Below are positions 47,612-58,244 of a stretch of 64,000 nt of DNA, in pieces (the stretch's first letter is position 1; each line of letters begins with the position of its first letter). The DNA lies in contig CM036756.1 in the NCBI GenBank assembly GCA_020796225.1, positions 48,774,363-48,838,362 of the forward strand, read 5' to 3'. Below the pieces are notes generated by a model. The model did not search any database and was not told where the DNA came from. It saw only the letters and a list, made by a program, of their open reading frames with translations. The translations under genes were made by a program, and so were the position numbers. The DNA comes from Arion vulgaris. Its lineage: Eukaryota > Mollusca > Gastropoda > Stylommatophora > Arionidae.

Positions 47612-47700
47612 CCCAGTGGTTACCGGGGCCCAAATTTTGGGTGTAAAGAATAGAACCACCGTTATCTGCCACGCATGTCGTAAGAGGCGACTAAGGAGAT
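47612..47700 (+). mobile_element. SINE-like 5' half
   Basis: Plus-strand copy of the SINE at 4540-4790: GTTACCGGGGCCCAAATTTT, GGTGTAAAGAATAGAAC, then GCATGTCGTAAGAGGCGACT and AAGGAGAT. It lacks the 3' half; the sequence changes abruptly to a PLE-like block. Confidence 0.6.
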
Positions 47701-47790
47701 TATTTTTTCAAAATACAAAAACAATAACAATACACAGCAACGTTTCGACCAGAAAGTCCTTATCAAGCAAAGGATGCACGAGAGGGGACG
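47701..47790 (-). mobile_element. PLE-like fragment with hammerhead-like core
   Basis: On minus, GCTTGATAAGGACTTTCTGG is followed by TCGAAACGTTGCTGT, then a TATTGTTATTGTTTTTGTA run. It is closely similar to 3675-3760. TTGATAA...GAAAC (47742-47766) has a 3-bp GAC/GTC stem between the two conserved strands. Confidence 0.45.
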
Positions 47791-48019
47791 AATTTCACCT
47801 CCGCACAATACACAACGTGTAGAGACAAACAAGTTTCTAACGGCCCTAAAATGAAAATATGTGACTAAAAACGAATAACGAAATAAATACTAAACCTTTT
47901 TTAAACCTTTATAGAATATGGGGCAAGAGAACAGACATTATTAGGAAGCATAGGAATTTAGTGTGTTAGTCCACTATAGTAATGAGACATTTGCAGTAGT
48001 TTAGACCCATAACAAAAGA

Positions 48020-48145
48020 CATAGTGTTTGAGAAGACAATTAAGTGTATGGAGGTAGGAACTCTGAGAAAGAGAAGAAAAGAAGACCACAGGAAAGAGAT
48101 AGATACAGGATATGATAGATGATTTGAACATGACGGCAGTGGTTA
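48020..48145 (+). mobile_element. LINE RT C-terminal fragment
   Basis: The plus strand retains ELRKREEKKTTGKR, stop, IQDMIDDLNMTAVV, corresponding to the ...RRWIQDVSDGLNMTAA tail at 700-974. It is highly degraded. Confidence 0.5.
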
Positions 48146-48149
48146 ATGT

Positions 48150-48507
48150 AATAAGCGGAAAAATAGGACTAAATATCAATCTAGACAAAACAAAATATCT
48201 GATAATAACAACCAAGGAAAATAAATTGTCATCTGATCTGAGTGCATATACGAAGATATTGTGAAATTCAATTGAATAAACAATTGTTACTTTGGCATGA
48301 AAATTAATATCTCCAACATAATAAGAAAAGAGAAAAAGTATAGAACACAATCAGGAAATAAGGTATATTCTGCTCTACAACACTTGTTAAAATGCAAGTG
48401 TCTGTCCTGTAACAGCAAGATCACAGTAGACACAACTGTAAAAAGATCAATATATATCCGAAGCCTTGATCACAATAAAACAAGATGAAACAGTATTACA
48501 TATATTT
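48150..48507 (+). mobile_element. LINE RT fragment (left of SINE)
   Basis: Plus-strand pieces: GLNINLDKTKYLIITTKENK, then GNKVYSALQHLLKCKCLS and HNKTR. These fit the RT thumb region of a LINE (GL.IN..KTKY, then GNKAY.AL..LLKS). The fragment continues after the SINE at 48733 with KTVLRRIFRHTKDDN. Confidence 0.6.
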
Positions 48508-48521
48508 AAAAAAACAGTCTT

Positions 48522-48718
48522 GCCCGTTTGCCCAGCGTGTTCGTAGCGCGTTGGACTACGGTGACTATCCCTCTGTGTGCGCGGGTTCAATTCCGCGGGA
48601 TGGCAGAAAAAGCCACAGATTCCCCAGATTTACGGTGTACGTGGCACCGAACCGAAGTGTTACGATGTCCATGGCACCGAGCCGAAAATCTGAAAAGTTC
48701 AAGTGCTTCTGGATCGGA
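48522..48718 (+). mobile_element. tRNA-derived SINE inserted in a LINE
   Basis: It begins GCCCGTTTGCCCAGCGTGTT and has a B-box-like GCGGGTTCAATTCCGC (48581-48596), about 100 bp of body and a run of A. Direct repeats of about 14 bp (AAAAAAACAGTCTT at 48508-48521; AAAAAAAAAGTCTT at 48719-48732) differ at one base. Removing the SINE and one repeat restores the LINE frame FKKTVLRRIFRHTKDDN, which independently confirms both boundaries. Confidence 0.8.
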
Positions 48719-48732
48719 AAAAAAAAAGTCTT

Positions 48733-49195
48733 AAGAAGAATATTTAGGCACACCAAGGATGACAATAAGAACAAACAGTAATGAGAAACAATAATGATAT
48801 TATAATTTGTGAAATCAGCCCTAACTACCACAGAAAGTCATGAAAGTTAATAAAATATGATGGCAAGGGAATATTGAAAGAATGGCAGACAAAATAGAGC
48901 CTAAAATTGCATATTCCAAAAAAAAAAAAAACCAAATGAAAAGACCACGAGACAGACCAAGAAAACGATAAAGAGATAACATTAAAGTAAACATAAGTAT
49001 CAGCAGTCAACAAATGAGAAGAGAAGGATAAGAACATAGATGAATGGTAGTGGGTAATATCTACAGCAATAAACATCAAAGGTTCGAAAAGCTGTAGAAA
49101 AGGAAGAATATGACTGCAGCGGAGGTGGGACATGTTGAAGATTACAGAGGGAAATTCATAAAGACTGAGAGTGACAAAGTTCTGCGCTGAAAAAA
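48733..49195 (+). mobile_element. LINE RT C-terminus (right of SINE)
   Basis: The plus strand continues LRRIFRHTKDDNKNKQ, then WQGNIERMADKIEPKIAYSK, then RPRDRPRKR, and at 49100-49195 MTAAEVGHVEDYRGKF. This is the ERKVLRRIF...GH..RM...GRPR.RW order of LINE C-termini with many stops. The last piece (MTAAEVGH) may belong to a different LINE tail. Confidence 0.55.
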
Positions 49196-49229
49196 GCTAT
49201 TAGATGAAGTTGAACAGTCTAAATTTATT

Positions 49230-49800
49230 TCCCCAGAGAGATAGCTGTCGAGTTCCATACTGGACGGACTTATTTCTTCATCTTTGCTAATATTGCTTCC
49301 CAACTATGTTAAAATTGTGTGCTTCTTCTATTAATTGATCATCAATCTAAACGGGGTCAATCTGTTTGTTGTTGGATTTCATTTTCTTTATTTCGTTGAC
49401 ATTTTCCCTTTATTTTAAAACTTTTTCTGGGTTTTCCCCATTCATGCCCTGTTGTTTAGGTGCTAGGAGACAAAAATCATCTGTATATTCACAGTTAATT
49501 TCACATTTTTGTTCATGTTCTATTGTGTATCTCATCACCGCAGTCTTTAACCATGAGAAATATTGTTGGAGACAGTAGATCTCCTTGTCTGACGACAAGT
49601 GAAATCTTGAAAGATTCAGATTCAGACTCTGGATCTTATATTTTGAATTACTGGACTGATGATCCCGTTATAAAATTAGTGTACAACTTTAATACATTTC
49701 TCTAGTATTCTATAACGTTTGAATATTTTCGAAATTTTAATGCGAACAATACTGTCGAATGTCTTTTCAGTACACCAAGTTCATATATAAAATGGTTTGC
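49230..49800 (-). mobile_element. LINE RT fragment
   Basis: Minus strand, in order: KTFDSIVRIKISKIFKRYRI (motif A region, with AFD as TFD), VVRQGDLLSPTIFLMV (motif B) and CEYTDDFCLLAPKQQGM (FADD as YTDD, both Asp kept). It carries many frameshifts and is truncated at both ends. It is distinct from the families above in motif B (RQGDLLSP). Confidence 0.65.
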
Positions 49801-49894
49801 AATTGGCTTGGTAGTTTTGATGTTAATTCTGAGTATGGCTATCTGCTTTGTACATGATCATCCAACATGAAATCCTCCCTAACCCTCTTTGATT

Positions 49895-49960
49895 TAAACA
49901 GGTTTAAGGAGTCTCTGTGACTGAGTGGTTAAGCCCTTTGTCTGTTTGATCTAAAACTTC
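49895..49960 (+). mobile_element. tRNA-like SINE head fragment
   Basis: GTCTCTGTGACTGAGTGGTT followed by AAGCCC looks like the 5' end of a tRNA (A box TGACTGAGTGGTTAAG). No B box follows within a tRNA length, so it is a partial or decayed head. Confidence 0.4.
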
Positions 49961-50212
49961 CCTTAGGCGATTTAGAATTATAAACATTTTCTAAGCTAGA
50001 CCGACTATATTTGTAATAAAAATTAAACATCAGAAGAGCTGATTCATAAAAATGTAACTTCTGCAATAGCCTAAATTAGCCTTCTCCGACAGACATATCA
50101 TTTCATGATCAAATTATTTCATGACCACTGGTTTGGGTACTGGTTAATGTTAATCACCGGAACACAAGGCCAGCTACTGCGTTAGAATCAAATCTAATTG
50201 TAATCAATAAAC

Positions 50213-50350
50213 GAAATCACAAGCAACACATTTGATCTAGATGACTATATAACAACATGACTGTCTGCTGAAATGTCTATTGAAATCACAAGCAACACAT
50301 TTGATCTATATGACTATATAACAACATGACTGTCTGCTGAAATGTCTATT
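50213..50350. repeat. Direct duplication, 69-bp unit, 2 copies
   Basis: The unit starts GAAATCACAAGCAACACATT and is nearly identical in both copies. Confidence 0.9.
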
Positions 50351-50589
50351 GGAGTAGATTAAGTTATCTGAAAAACCATGCCGATATTGGGGAGAAAGTT
50401 GCCAGCTAACATGGTTCAAAATAGCTTTTGTGAGATATGAGAAGAAAAAAAACAGAAAGTAAGATTTAGATGGGATTCTGACAGACTGCAGACTTAAACA
50501 CGTCTGAGACCGACTGCTGATTGGCTTGCTATTCTGGAATATTAAAAAACAGATGAAAGGAAAAAAAGAGAAAGTAGAAGACTTCAGTT

Positions 50590-50647
50590 GATGAAATATA
50601 TATAGGCCTATATATCCCTTCCAGACAGGGATTGTGCCAGATTGCTG

Positions 50648-50687
<40 letters not shown>

Positions 50688-50715
50688 CAGACAGGGATTG
50701 TGCCAGATTGCTGAA

Positions 50716-50747
<32 letters not shown>

Positions 50748-50775
50748 AGACAGGATTGTGCCAGATTGCTGATGC
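50590..50775. repeat. AT microsatellite within a tandem unit, 3 copies
   Basis: Three copies of CCCTTCCAGACAGGGATTGT plus GCCAGATTGCTGAAA, separated by AT runs of different length (50645-50685, 50715-50745). CCCTTCCAGACAGGG can form a small hairpin. Confidence 0.9.
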
Positions 50776-51390
50776 TGGTAGTGGTAATGATAGTTCAAAA
50801 GACGGACTGGACTTCTGAATTGTACGGATTCCCATTTTGGTCAATGATTTCATCTGTCCTTCTATTTAGTAATTTCGTAACCGTGTTCAATTAGGAAGTC
50901 AAGTCAAACTGGCAAGTGAATGAACATGTTAGAAAGAAAAATCAGAAAAGTAGTGAGAGAATGAGTACAAAAATAGAGAATACAATACAGAAGTAAGATT
51001 AGCACAATCGTCTACAGACGTAATTCATGAAAACAGCCTGAAGTGAATGTGACAAAGAGAAAATGGAAAGTCCAAAGCAATTAAGGAGTTAGTCAAAGAA
51101 ATAGCCTTCAGATTTAAATTAGTATTAGTTGTTGTAGTAATAGTAGTAGGCATATATTGATGAGATATCGTTAACACACGGAAGCCAGTCATTGATATGA
51201 AATAAATAACTAAACAGAAGAATCTCTGGAGGTCACAATGATGTGTGATTTTAGGGGAGAATAATGAAAACTGGATACACTGACCGCTAAATAGATTAAT
51301 ATTGATGTAGGTCAACGAATAAAGATGATTATCAACATCAGAAATATAATATTTTGTTTTTGGACGATGTCTTTGGGATACAAATGAGGT
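50776..51390. other. Unassigned AT-rich sequence
   Basis: No gene, repeat or element is recognised. Confidence 0.45.
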
Positions 51391-51394
51391 TTAG

Positions 51395-51840
51395 AGAATA
51401 TGGTGACAACTTTCTGATACTGTCAGCAGACAAGATTGTCGCTTATATCTTGGATAAAAATGAGGTTTAGAGCATATGGTGACAACTTTCTGATACTGTC
51501 AGCAGACAAGATTGTCGCTTATATCTTGGATAAAAATGAGGTTTAGAGCATATGGTGACAACTTTCTGATACTGTCAGTAGACAAGAATGTCCTTATATC
51601 TGACTAGTTGAAAACTAAATGAGTTTTAAATGATGAAAACTTTCTGATACTGGAAAGATAAAAATCCTATATATCTTGGATAAAAACTAGTTTAACATAT
51701 GAAATGAAACTTTCTGAACTGTCAGAGAACAATTATCTAACATATAAATTGATAAAAATAGATATTAACAGATAAATGATAAACTTTCTGATACTGTCAG
51801 TGAGAACAAAGAATCGCTTAACTTGGATAAGACATGCCTT
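51395..51840. repeat. Tandem repeat, 76-bp unit, ~5-6 copies, decaying
   Basis: The unit starts TTGGATAAAAATGAGGTTTA. The first copies are near-identical; after 51590 each copy has many deletions and substitutions while keeping TTTCTGATACTG. The pattern looks noisy rather than simply diverged. Confidence 0.85.
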
Positions 51841-51899
51841 TGAATCAGACATTAAAGAATAACAGACAAAGAACAATAAAGATCAGAAACTATTCTAAG

Positions 51900-52545
51900 T
51901 GATATATGTGACGAAATATAGATAATGATCTAACGACAGTTAAATGTCTTAAGATATGATGATTATGTGATGAAATATCGTTCAAGACAGTTAAATACTG
52001 TGCTAAGTGATATTATGTGACGGAAATAATCAGCTGTCAAGACAGTATAATGTCTTAAAGTGATATATTTTGTGATGAAATATCGTGTCAAGACAGTTAA
52101 ATGTCTTGAAGTGATATTATGTGATGAAATATCGTGTCAAGACAGTTAAATGTCTTGAAGTGATATTATGTGATGAAATATCGTGTCAAGACAGTTAAAT
52201 GTCTTGAAGTGATATTATGTGACGAAATATCGTGTCCTTAAGCAATGATTGACCAAATGTCTTGAAGTGATATTATGTGACGAAATATCGTGTCCAAGTA
52301 CTTAGTTTTAATATCGTCCGTTAAGTGATATTATGTGATGAAATATCGTGTCAAGACAGTTAAATGTCTTGAAGTGATATTATGTGACGAAATATCGTGT
52401 CCAGACAGTTAAATGTCTTGAAGTGAAATTATGTGACGAAATATCGTGTCCAGACAGTTAAATGTCTTGAAGTGATATTATGTGACGAAATATCGTGTCA
52501 AGACAGTTAAATGTCTTGAAGTGAAATTATGTGACGAAATATCAA
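51900..52545. repeat. Minisatellite, 49-bp unit, ~13 copies, with hairpin
   Basis: The unit starts AAGACAGTTAAATGTCTTGA. CAAGACA-GTTAAA-TGTCTTG is a 7-bp stem, 6-nt loop dyad in every intact copy. The left end (51900-52080) is indel-rich; 52080-52545 is clean. Confidence 0.92.
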
Positions 52546-52804
52546 AACTATCAAGAATAGTTGAAACAGCAACAACAGCAGCACTACTAACTCGCACAAA
52601 AGTAATTTGAACAAGAACAGATTTTTCATGCAGTGCTTCTGTACATGGGAAAGTAACAACATCTTATGTAGAACAAAAACACATTGTAGAGAGCTCTGAT
52701 TACGTGTTTGTTACTCGTGTCCGTGAGAATTGGACACTGTCAGCAAATCTGGAGAGATTATTCGATACATTAGACAATGAAAATGTCAAGTATTGCATAT
52801 ATGA
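52546..52804. other. Unassigned spacer
   Basis: Unique sequence before the 60-bp array; nothing recognised. Confidence 0.45.
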
Positions 52805-53432
52805 ACTGCGTTATACAAATAGAATTACATGATTTTATTACTGAACAATCTAGACAATACGAGGACCAGGTTCCACAAATAAAATTACATGATTTCATTA
52901 CTGAACAATCTAGACAATACGAGGACCATGTTCCACAAATAAAATTACATGATTTCATTACTGAACAATCTAGACAATACGAGAACCAGGTTCCACAAAT
53001 AAAATTACATGATTTCATTACTGGACAATCTAGACAATACGAGGACCAGGTTCCACAAATAAAATTACATGATTTCATTACTGAACAATCTAGACAATAC
53101 GAGGACCAGGTTCCACAAATAGAATTACATGATTTCATTACTGAACAATCTAGATAATACGAGGACCAGGTTCCACAAATAAAATTACATGATTTCATTA
53201 GGTCCCACAAATAGAATTACATGATTTCATTACTAAGCAATCTAGACAATACGAGGACCAGGTTCCACAAATAAAATTACATGATTTCATTACTGAACAA
53301 TCTAGACAATACGAGGACCAGGTTCCACAAATAAAATTACATGATTTCATTACTGAGCAATCTAGACAATACGAGGATCTGGTCACATGTCTAGAATTAC
53401 ATCATCTCATTACTGAGAAATCTCTAGACAAT
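52805..53432. repeat. 60-bp tandem repeat, left block (~10 copies)
   Basis: The unit starts GAGGACCAGGTTCCACAAAT. The plus translation repeats QYEDQVPQIKLHDFITEQSR. One copy near 53190 is shortened, and the last copies before 53432 have GAGGATCTGGTCACA and a 2-bp longer unit. The array is interrupted by an I-clade LINE and continues at 54332. Confidence 0.93.
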
Positions 53433-54331
53433 CAAGGGCATGAAAATCAAGCGTGGCATGCCGTGGATGGCCCAGGCTGAGAGAACAATTGACCAGGTGA
53501 CTACGGTTGCAACCCTACCAAAAGGGGAAGAATAGATCCCAACTGATGGTAGCATGACCAACTATCTCAACGTTATCATTACTCTTGGAAGAGAATGTAG
53601 AGATTGGGGCAACATGAAGGCTGATCTCGCAGTTAAGCAGCTGATAGAAGATAATGCAAGTGATGATGTTGTTGTTTATACCGATGGGTCGGTTCATCAT
53701 GGTGAGAAGTTCGGCTGGGGTTTCTTGGCTTATGCGCATGGTAGGGTTGTTGCAGAGCAAAGTGGGGCATACAGGACAACTACTTCTAGTATGAGGATGG
53801 AGGTTGAGGCCGTTACTGCTGCACTCCATTGGATCTCTGGGACTTTATTTACTGGGGCAGTTGTTGTATCTGACTCTCAGTCGATGCTTCACAAGATCCA
53901 GAAGGGCAGGTTTCGGTATGAGTGGATGTCGTCTATAGAAGTTTCTATACTCCAGCGGCTTACGTGGATATACTGTCTGGGCATGCGGGTGTTTACGGTA
54001 ATGAGAGAGCGGACAGGCTTGCATCAACAGCATCGATTGTTGGGGAGTTGAAGATGGATAAGGGGATATTCTTCGGTCTCTTCGCGACTGTCTGTTGGAT
54101 GAGGACACTAAAATCGATGTTGAATCGATCAAGAGATTTAGGCAGTTTGGAGTTACCCGTTGTTAAAGTCGAACTGGATGCCTGAGAGGCAGAGAGAGAG
54201 AGAGAGGTGTGTTTAATCAGCGAGCCACATGAACCATCAGTATGCATACTTTTCGATATATGTTGGGGGAGACTGAGCACCTATGGGTTTGCCCGTAGTG
54301 CAATGACGTCAGTTTAGTAACCAATAACCAA
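53433..54331 (+). mobile_element. I-clade LINE 3' part with RNase H domain
   Basis: The plus frame from about 53554 encodes an RNase H fold: VVVYTDGSVHHG (first Asp, near residue 44), SSMRMEVEAVTAAL (Glu), VVVSDSQSML (second Asp). Then, after a frameshift near 53950, GHAGVYGNERADRLASTAS carries the last Asp, so all four DEDD residues exist but in two frames. Downstream, CLLDEDTKIDVESIKRFRQF lies in another frame, and homology to 4805-5035 runs to the 3' end, which is TAACCAATAACCAA. TCTAGACAAT at 53423-53432 and 54332-54341 flanks it. RT is absent (5' truncation). RNase H after RT is typical of I/Nimbus-like LINEs. Confidence 0.8.
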
Positions 54332-54690
54332 TCTAGACAATACGAGGATCTGGTCACAAATCTAAAATTACATCCTCTCATCACTGAGAAATATCCAGAC
54401 AATACGAGGATCTGGTCACACATCTAGAATTATGTAAACTTATTACTGAACACACCTTGAAGTTGCATCAACTCATTACTGAAACATTTGAATCCTTCAA
54501 GGACCGAGTGAGAAACTAAGAAACCCATAAAGTCATTAAGAACTCTGGGCGGTACAACGAACTGATCCCATATCTTGAAATCCATTAACTCATTTCTGAC
54601 AAATCTGAATCGTACAAGGACCAAGTCAGACGTCCACAAGTTTATCAATTTCTTATTGAGATGTCTAGACAATATAATGACTACTTTTTA
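54332..54690. repeat. 60-bp tandem repeat, right block, degenerate
   Basis: Two clear copies (GAGGATCTGGTCACA form) are followed by about four strongly diverged ones that keep the spacing and several residues of the plus translation (for example SYKDQVRRPQVYQFLIEMSR). A possible coding ancestry is discussed in the findings. Confidence 0.7.
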
Positions 54691-54834
54691 ACTCCGGTAG
54701 AAGAGATAACAGCTGCAGCTGCATTGACAAGTAGCAAGATCTTCAATACCGGCTACAATTATTTTGTCAAGAAACTGAGGAAGAAACGAAAGAAAATAAA
54801 GAGTCAGACAGAAAAGAAATATTATTGCCAACAT
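54600..54834 (+). pseudogene. Possible C-terminal exon remnant continuing the 60-bp repeat
   Basis: From the last diverged repeats the plus frame stays open: SDKSESYKDQVRRPQVYQFL, IEMSRQYNDYFLTPVEEITA, AAALTSSKIFNTGYNYFVKK and LRKKRKKIKSQTEKKYYCQH, then TAA. The 3' part is not repetitive and ends in a Lys-rich stretch. No family is recognised. It could be a relic of a protein with 20-residue repeats, or a chance frame of about 78 codons. Confidence 0.3.
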
Positions 54835-55490
54835 TAAAGAGGAGACAGTTCTCAGTGCAAACGATCCTTCAGAAGAAATGTCATACAGATGTGTCCAGTG
54901 TAAGCTGACATAGAGATGATCCCTATTAGTGGCATCCGCATGACATTCATGTGAAAGGAGAAAAAGAAAGTCAAAGGATAAGTATCATTATACAGGGTTG
55001 CAAACAGTGCAACATCTTGGTGTTTGTAAGTGCTTGCAATGAGGCTAAGTTTAGTGTATCAGGAATAGCTATTATCTTAAACACTTTAGTATTACAGATG
55101 AAATATCAACTAAATTTTGATTTATTTTGAGTCAATTAATTTTGTTTTTATTGATTTTGTGAAGACCATGTTGACTTTCATTTCAACTTTCTTTTAATAA
55201 CTGACTCCAATAGCACATTCTATCACGCGGTGTCATCAAACTCCGTTCTTCATTAGGTCCACTACATCCTATACTACATTATCAATAAGGAACGTATCGT
55301 CAAGAAATATGAGATATCTCAAGATATACTTCGCGAAGTTTTATGCTATTATCACCGGAGTACTTCACCAAATTTGCATGTTTATCATCTCTGTCGTCTC
55401 AGCTCCTCTACACTGTCGACTTGTGCATTATCTATAATTTTTATCAATGACAATCTTGTCTAAATCTGAATGACATCTACTCCACTTTAT
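54835..55490. other. Unassigned sequence
   Basis: Unique AT-rich sequence with no recognised feature. Confidence 0.45.
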
Positions 55491-55494
55491 ACAA

Positions 55495-55670
55495 TGATAC
55501 ATCTTCTACCATCTCTTCGTACTACCAAGTACAATTCTCAAGTCTTCATTTCAATTTTAACTTCGTACTATCAAGCACCAAGTACAATTCTCAAGTCTTC
55601 ATTTCAATTTCAACTTCGTACTACCAAATACCAAGTACAATTCTCAAGTCTTCACATCATTTCAATTTAA
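55495..55670. repeat. Imperfect tandem repeat, ~3 copies
   Basis: Units of about 50-60 bp built on CAAGTACAATTCTCAAGTCT followed by TCATTTCAATTT, joined by TTCGTACTACCAA variants. Confidence 0.8.
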
Positions 55671-55829
55671 CTTAAAAAACTAAACTGCAACATTTACTCC
55701 ACCGTATGCAAGTATACTTGGAAAGTTTCAACCAAAAAAGATATTCAAGAAGAATCCTGCAAATTTTCTGTTCAAATACGACAGGAAAGTATGAACTTTT
55801 AAAACAAACAAACTGTAAATCATTTGAGA

Positions 55830-56060
55830 CCATCATTAACAGATGATAATGGAGGTGAATTGCGCATGTTTATCGTATGTCAGTGGGGACATTGGTTAGA
55901 ACATCTCTCCGATGGACAGCTGATGAGAAAAGAAGGCAGTTACGTCTGATGGAAACATGGAGAAGAGCTGTTGAACTAAAGTTGAAAGATTCTGGCTTGA
56001 CCTGGGAACAATTAAAAGAAAAATTGCAGAACAGCTTTGGAAATCTCTTTTCAAACGGGA
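55830..56060 (+). mobile_element. LINE RT C-terminal fragment
   Basis: The plus frame reads HVYRMSVGTLVRTSLRWTAD, EKRRQLRLMETWRRAVELKL and KDSGLTWEQLKEKLQ. This is the common C-terminus GH..RM......LRW.P.GKR..GRPK.TWRR..E.ELK..G.TW..... with GRPK lost (QLRLME). A degraded echo of the flanking sequence appears near 57640-57770. Confidence 0.7.
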
Positions 56061-56554
56061 CACAACACGGTTATAGAAAGATAGATACAAGATATATTAT
56101 CGTCCATCTTCTCATTCAAAGTCTTCATTCCCCAACATCATTTCTATTTTAAGAGAAAACTGTAGGACTCCCCTTCTTCCCTATACAAACATTCTCTCTC
56201 ACCCATCTGTCCCCACTCCCCGTTATAACATCTATACTACCCAGCCGATTACTCAATTATCCACAACATTCAAATGTAAATAGAAATCTGAGTGACTTCC
56301 ACTCTTCTACCTTGTCTAAGGATACATTCTCTCACCCCGCTCTGTCTATCCTCCGCTGTCTTCCCGTCCGACTGACCATCAGCACATGATCCACTGTATC
56401 TTCAGTGATCAAACTTTTTACCTAAGAGGAATCTATGTCTTAACCGAGTGTCTAGACTTCCGGTCAAGCCCTGACCACTATACTCTGCTTCGAGTCGGTC
56501 ATCATTTACATCAGAGATTACGTTGTTTAATGTACTTTACGTTACTCCTCCAAT
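56061..56554. other. Unassigned flank of the 63-bp array
   Basis: Unique, C-rich sequence without recognised features. Parts of it reappear in scrambled form at 57880-58240. Confidence 0.45.
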
Positions 56555-57620
56555 CCATTTCATCGTCTAATGGTGAGAATATATTCTCTCGTGTCTCTGA
56601 CTATCGGAAAATATGACTCATTTCATAGTCTAATGTTGAGAATATATTCTCTCGTGTCTCTGACTATCGGAAAATATGACTCATTTCATAGTCTAATGTT
56701 GAGAATATATTCTCTCGTGTCTCTGACTATCGGAAAATATGACTCATTTCATAGTCTAATGTTGAGAATATATTCTCTCGTGTCTCTGACTATCGGAAAA
56801 TATGACTCATTTCATAGTCTAATGTTGAGAATATATTCTCTCGTGTCTCTGACTATCGGAAAATATGACTGATTTCATCGTCTAATGTTGAGAATATATT
56901 CTCTCGTGTCTCTGACTATCGGAAAATATGACACATTTCATCGTCTAATGTTGAGAATATATTCTCTCGTGTCTCTGATATCGAAAATATGACTCATTTC
57001 ATAGTCTAATGTTGAGAATATATTCTCTCGTGTCTCTGACTATCGGAAAATATGACTCATTTCATAGTCTAATGTTGAGAATATATTCTCTCGTGTCTCT
57101 GACTATCGGACAATATGACTCATTTCATAGTCTAATGTTGAGAATATATTCTCTCGTGTCTCTGACTATCGGAAAATATGACTCATTTCATCGTCTAATG
57201 TTGAGAATATATTCTCTCGTGTCTCTGACTATCGGAAAATATGATCCATTTCATAGTCTAATGTTGAGAATATATTCTCTCGTGTCTCTGACTATCGGAA
57301 AATATGACTCATTTCATAGTCTAATGTTGAGAATATATTCTCTCGTGTCTCTGACTATCGGAAAATATGACTCATTTCATAGTCTAATGTTGAGAATATA
57401 TTCTCTCGTGTCTCTGACTATCGGAAAATATGACTCATTTCATCGTCTAATGTTGAGAATATATTCTCTCGTATCTGACTATCGGAAAATATGATCCATT
57501 TCATAGTCTAATGTTGAGAATATATTCTCTCGTGTCTCTGACTATCGGACAATATGACTCATTTCATAGTCTAATGTTGAGATATATTCTCTCATTTCTC
57601 TGACTATCGAAAATATGACT
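56555..57620. repeat. Minisatellite, 63-bp unit, first block (~17 copies)
   Basis: The unit starts CTAATGTTGAGAATATATTC and contains GAGAATATATTCTC, a perfect 14-bp palindrome. The first unit has CTAATGGTGAG, and the same variant with the same flank starts the second block at 58245. Confidence 0.95.
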
Positions 57621-58244
57621 AGTTTAAATCAAATAATGTTGAAGAATATCATTTTCTGTTCAAATACGACAGAAATATGAACTTTCAACAAACTGTAAAT
57701 CATTTAGACCTATCTTCTGATATGGAAAATATGCCATGTTATGTAGTCATACATTGTTAGAACATTCTCTCGATGGACTAGACTATGGAAAATAGACTCA
57801 TTTCAGTCTAACATGTGAGAAATAACATTATTCTCTGTGACTCTGACAATCGAAAAAATTGAGAACAGCTTAATTTTTCAACAGACTAATGTTAAGAAAA
57901 TATCTATATGTATCGTCCTCTCTATTCAAAGTCTTATAACTCATTTCATCGTTAAGGAGAAAATTCTCTCGTTCTCTCTATCAAAATTCTCTTTCATCAT
58001 GTCACTGTTAAGATATACTCATATTCTCAGTATCTACAACTATCAAAGAAATATGACATCGATTTCACTTTCTAATGTTGAGAACATTATTCTCTCGTGT
58101 TTTCTGACTAATCGGAAATATGACTCTGATCACTTTTACTAATGTGGAATCTATGTCTTCGAGTGTCTGACTTCGGAATAATATACTCTTTCAGTCGTCA
58201 CATTTATAGAATTACGTTTCTCATGTACTCTTACTCCTCAAAAT
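57621..58244. other. Scrambled copy of the upstream flank
   Basis: The sequence resembles 55760-56555 (TCTGTTCAAATACGACAG, AACTGTAAATCATTT, GGAATCTATGTCTT, CTTACTCCTC) in the same order, but with frequent short deletions and mixed-in 63-bp-unit fragments. This fits a duplicated flank of poor sequence quality, or a highly decayed duplicate. Confidence 0.6.

Noticed and set aside
47958..48350. 130-codon hydrophobic minus open frame
   Set aside because: The plus strand carries decayed LINE RT pieces; the minus frame is a T-rich shadow without motif support.
48522..48610. Functional tRNA gene
   Set aside because: The head has A- and B-box-like sequence, but the cloverleaf is poor and it is continuous with a SINE body, A tail and TSD.
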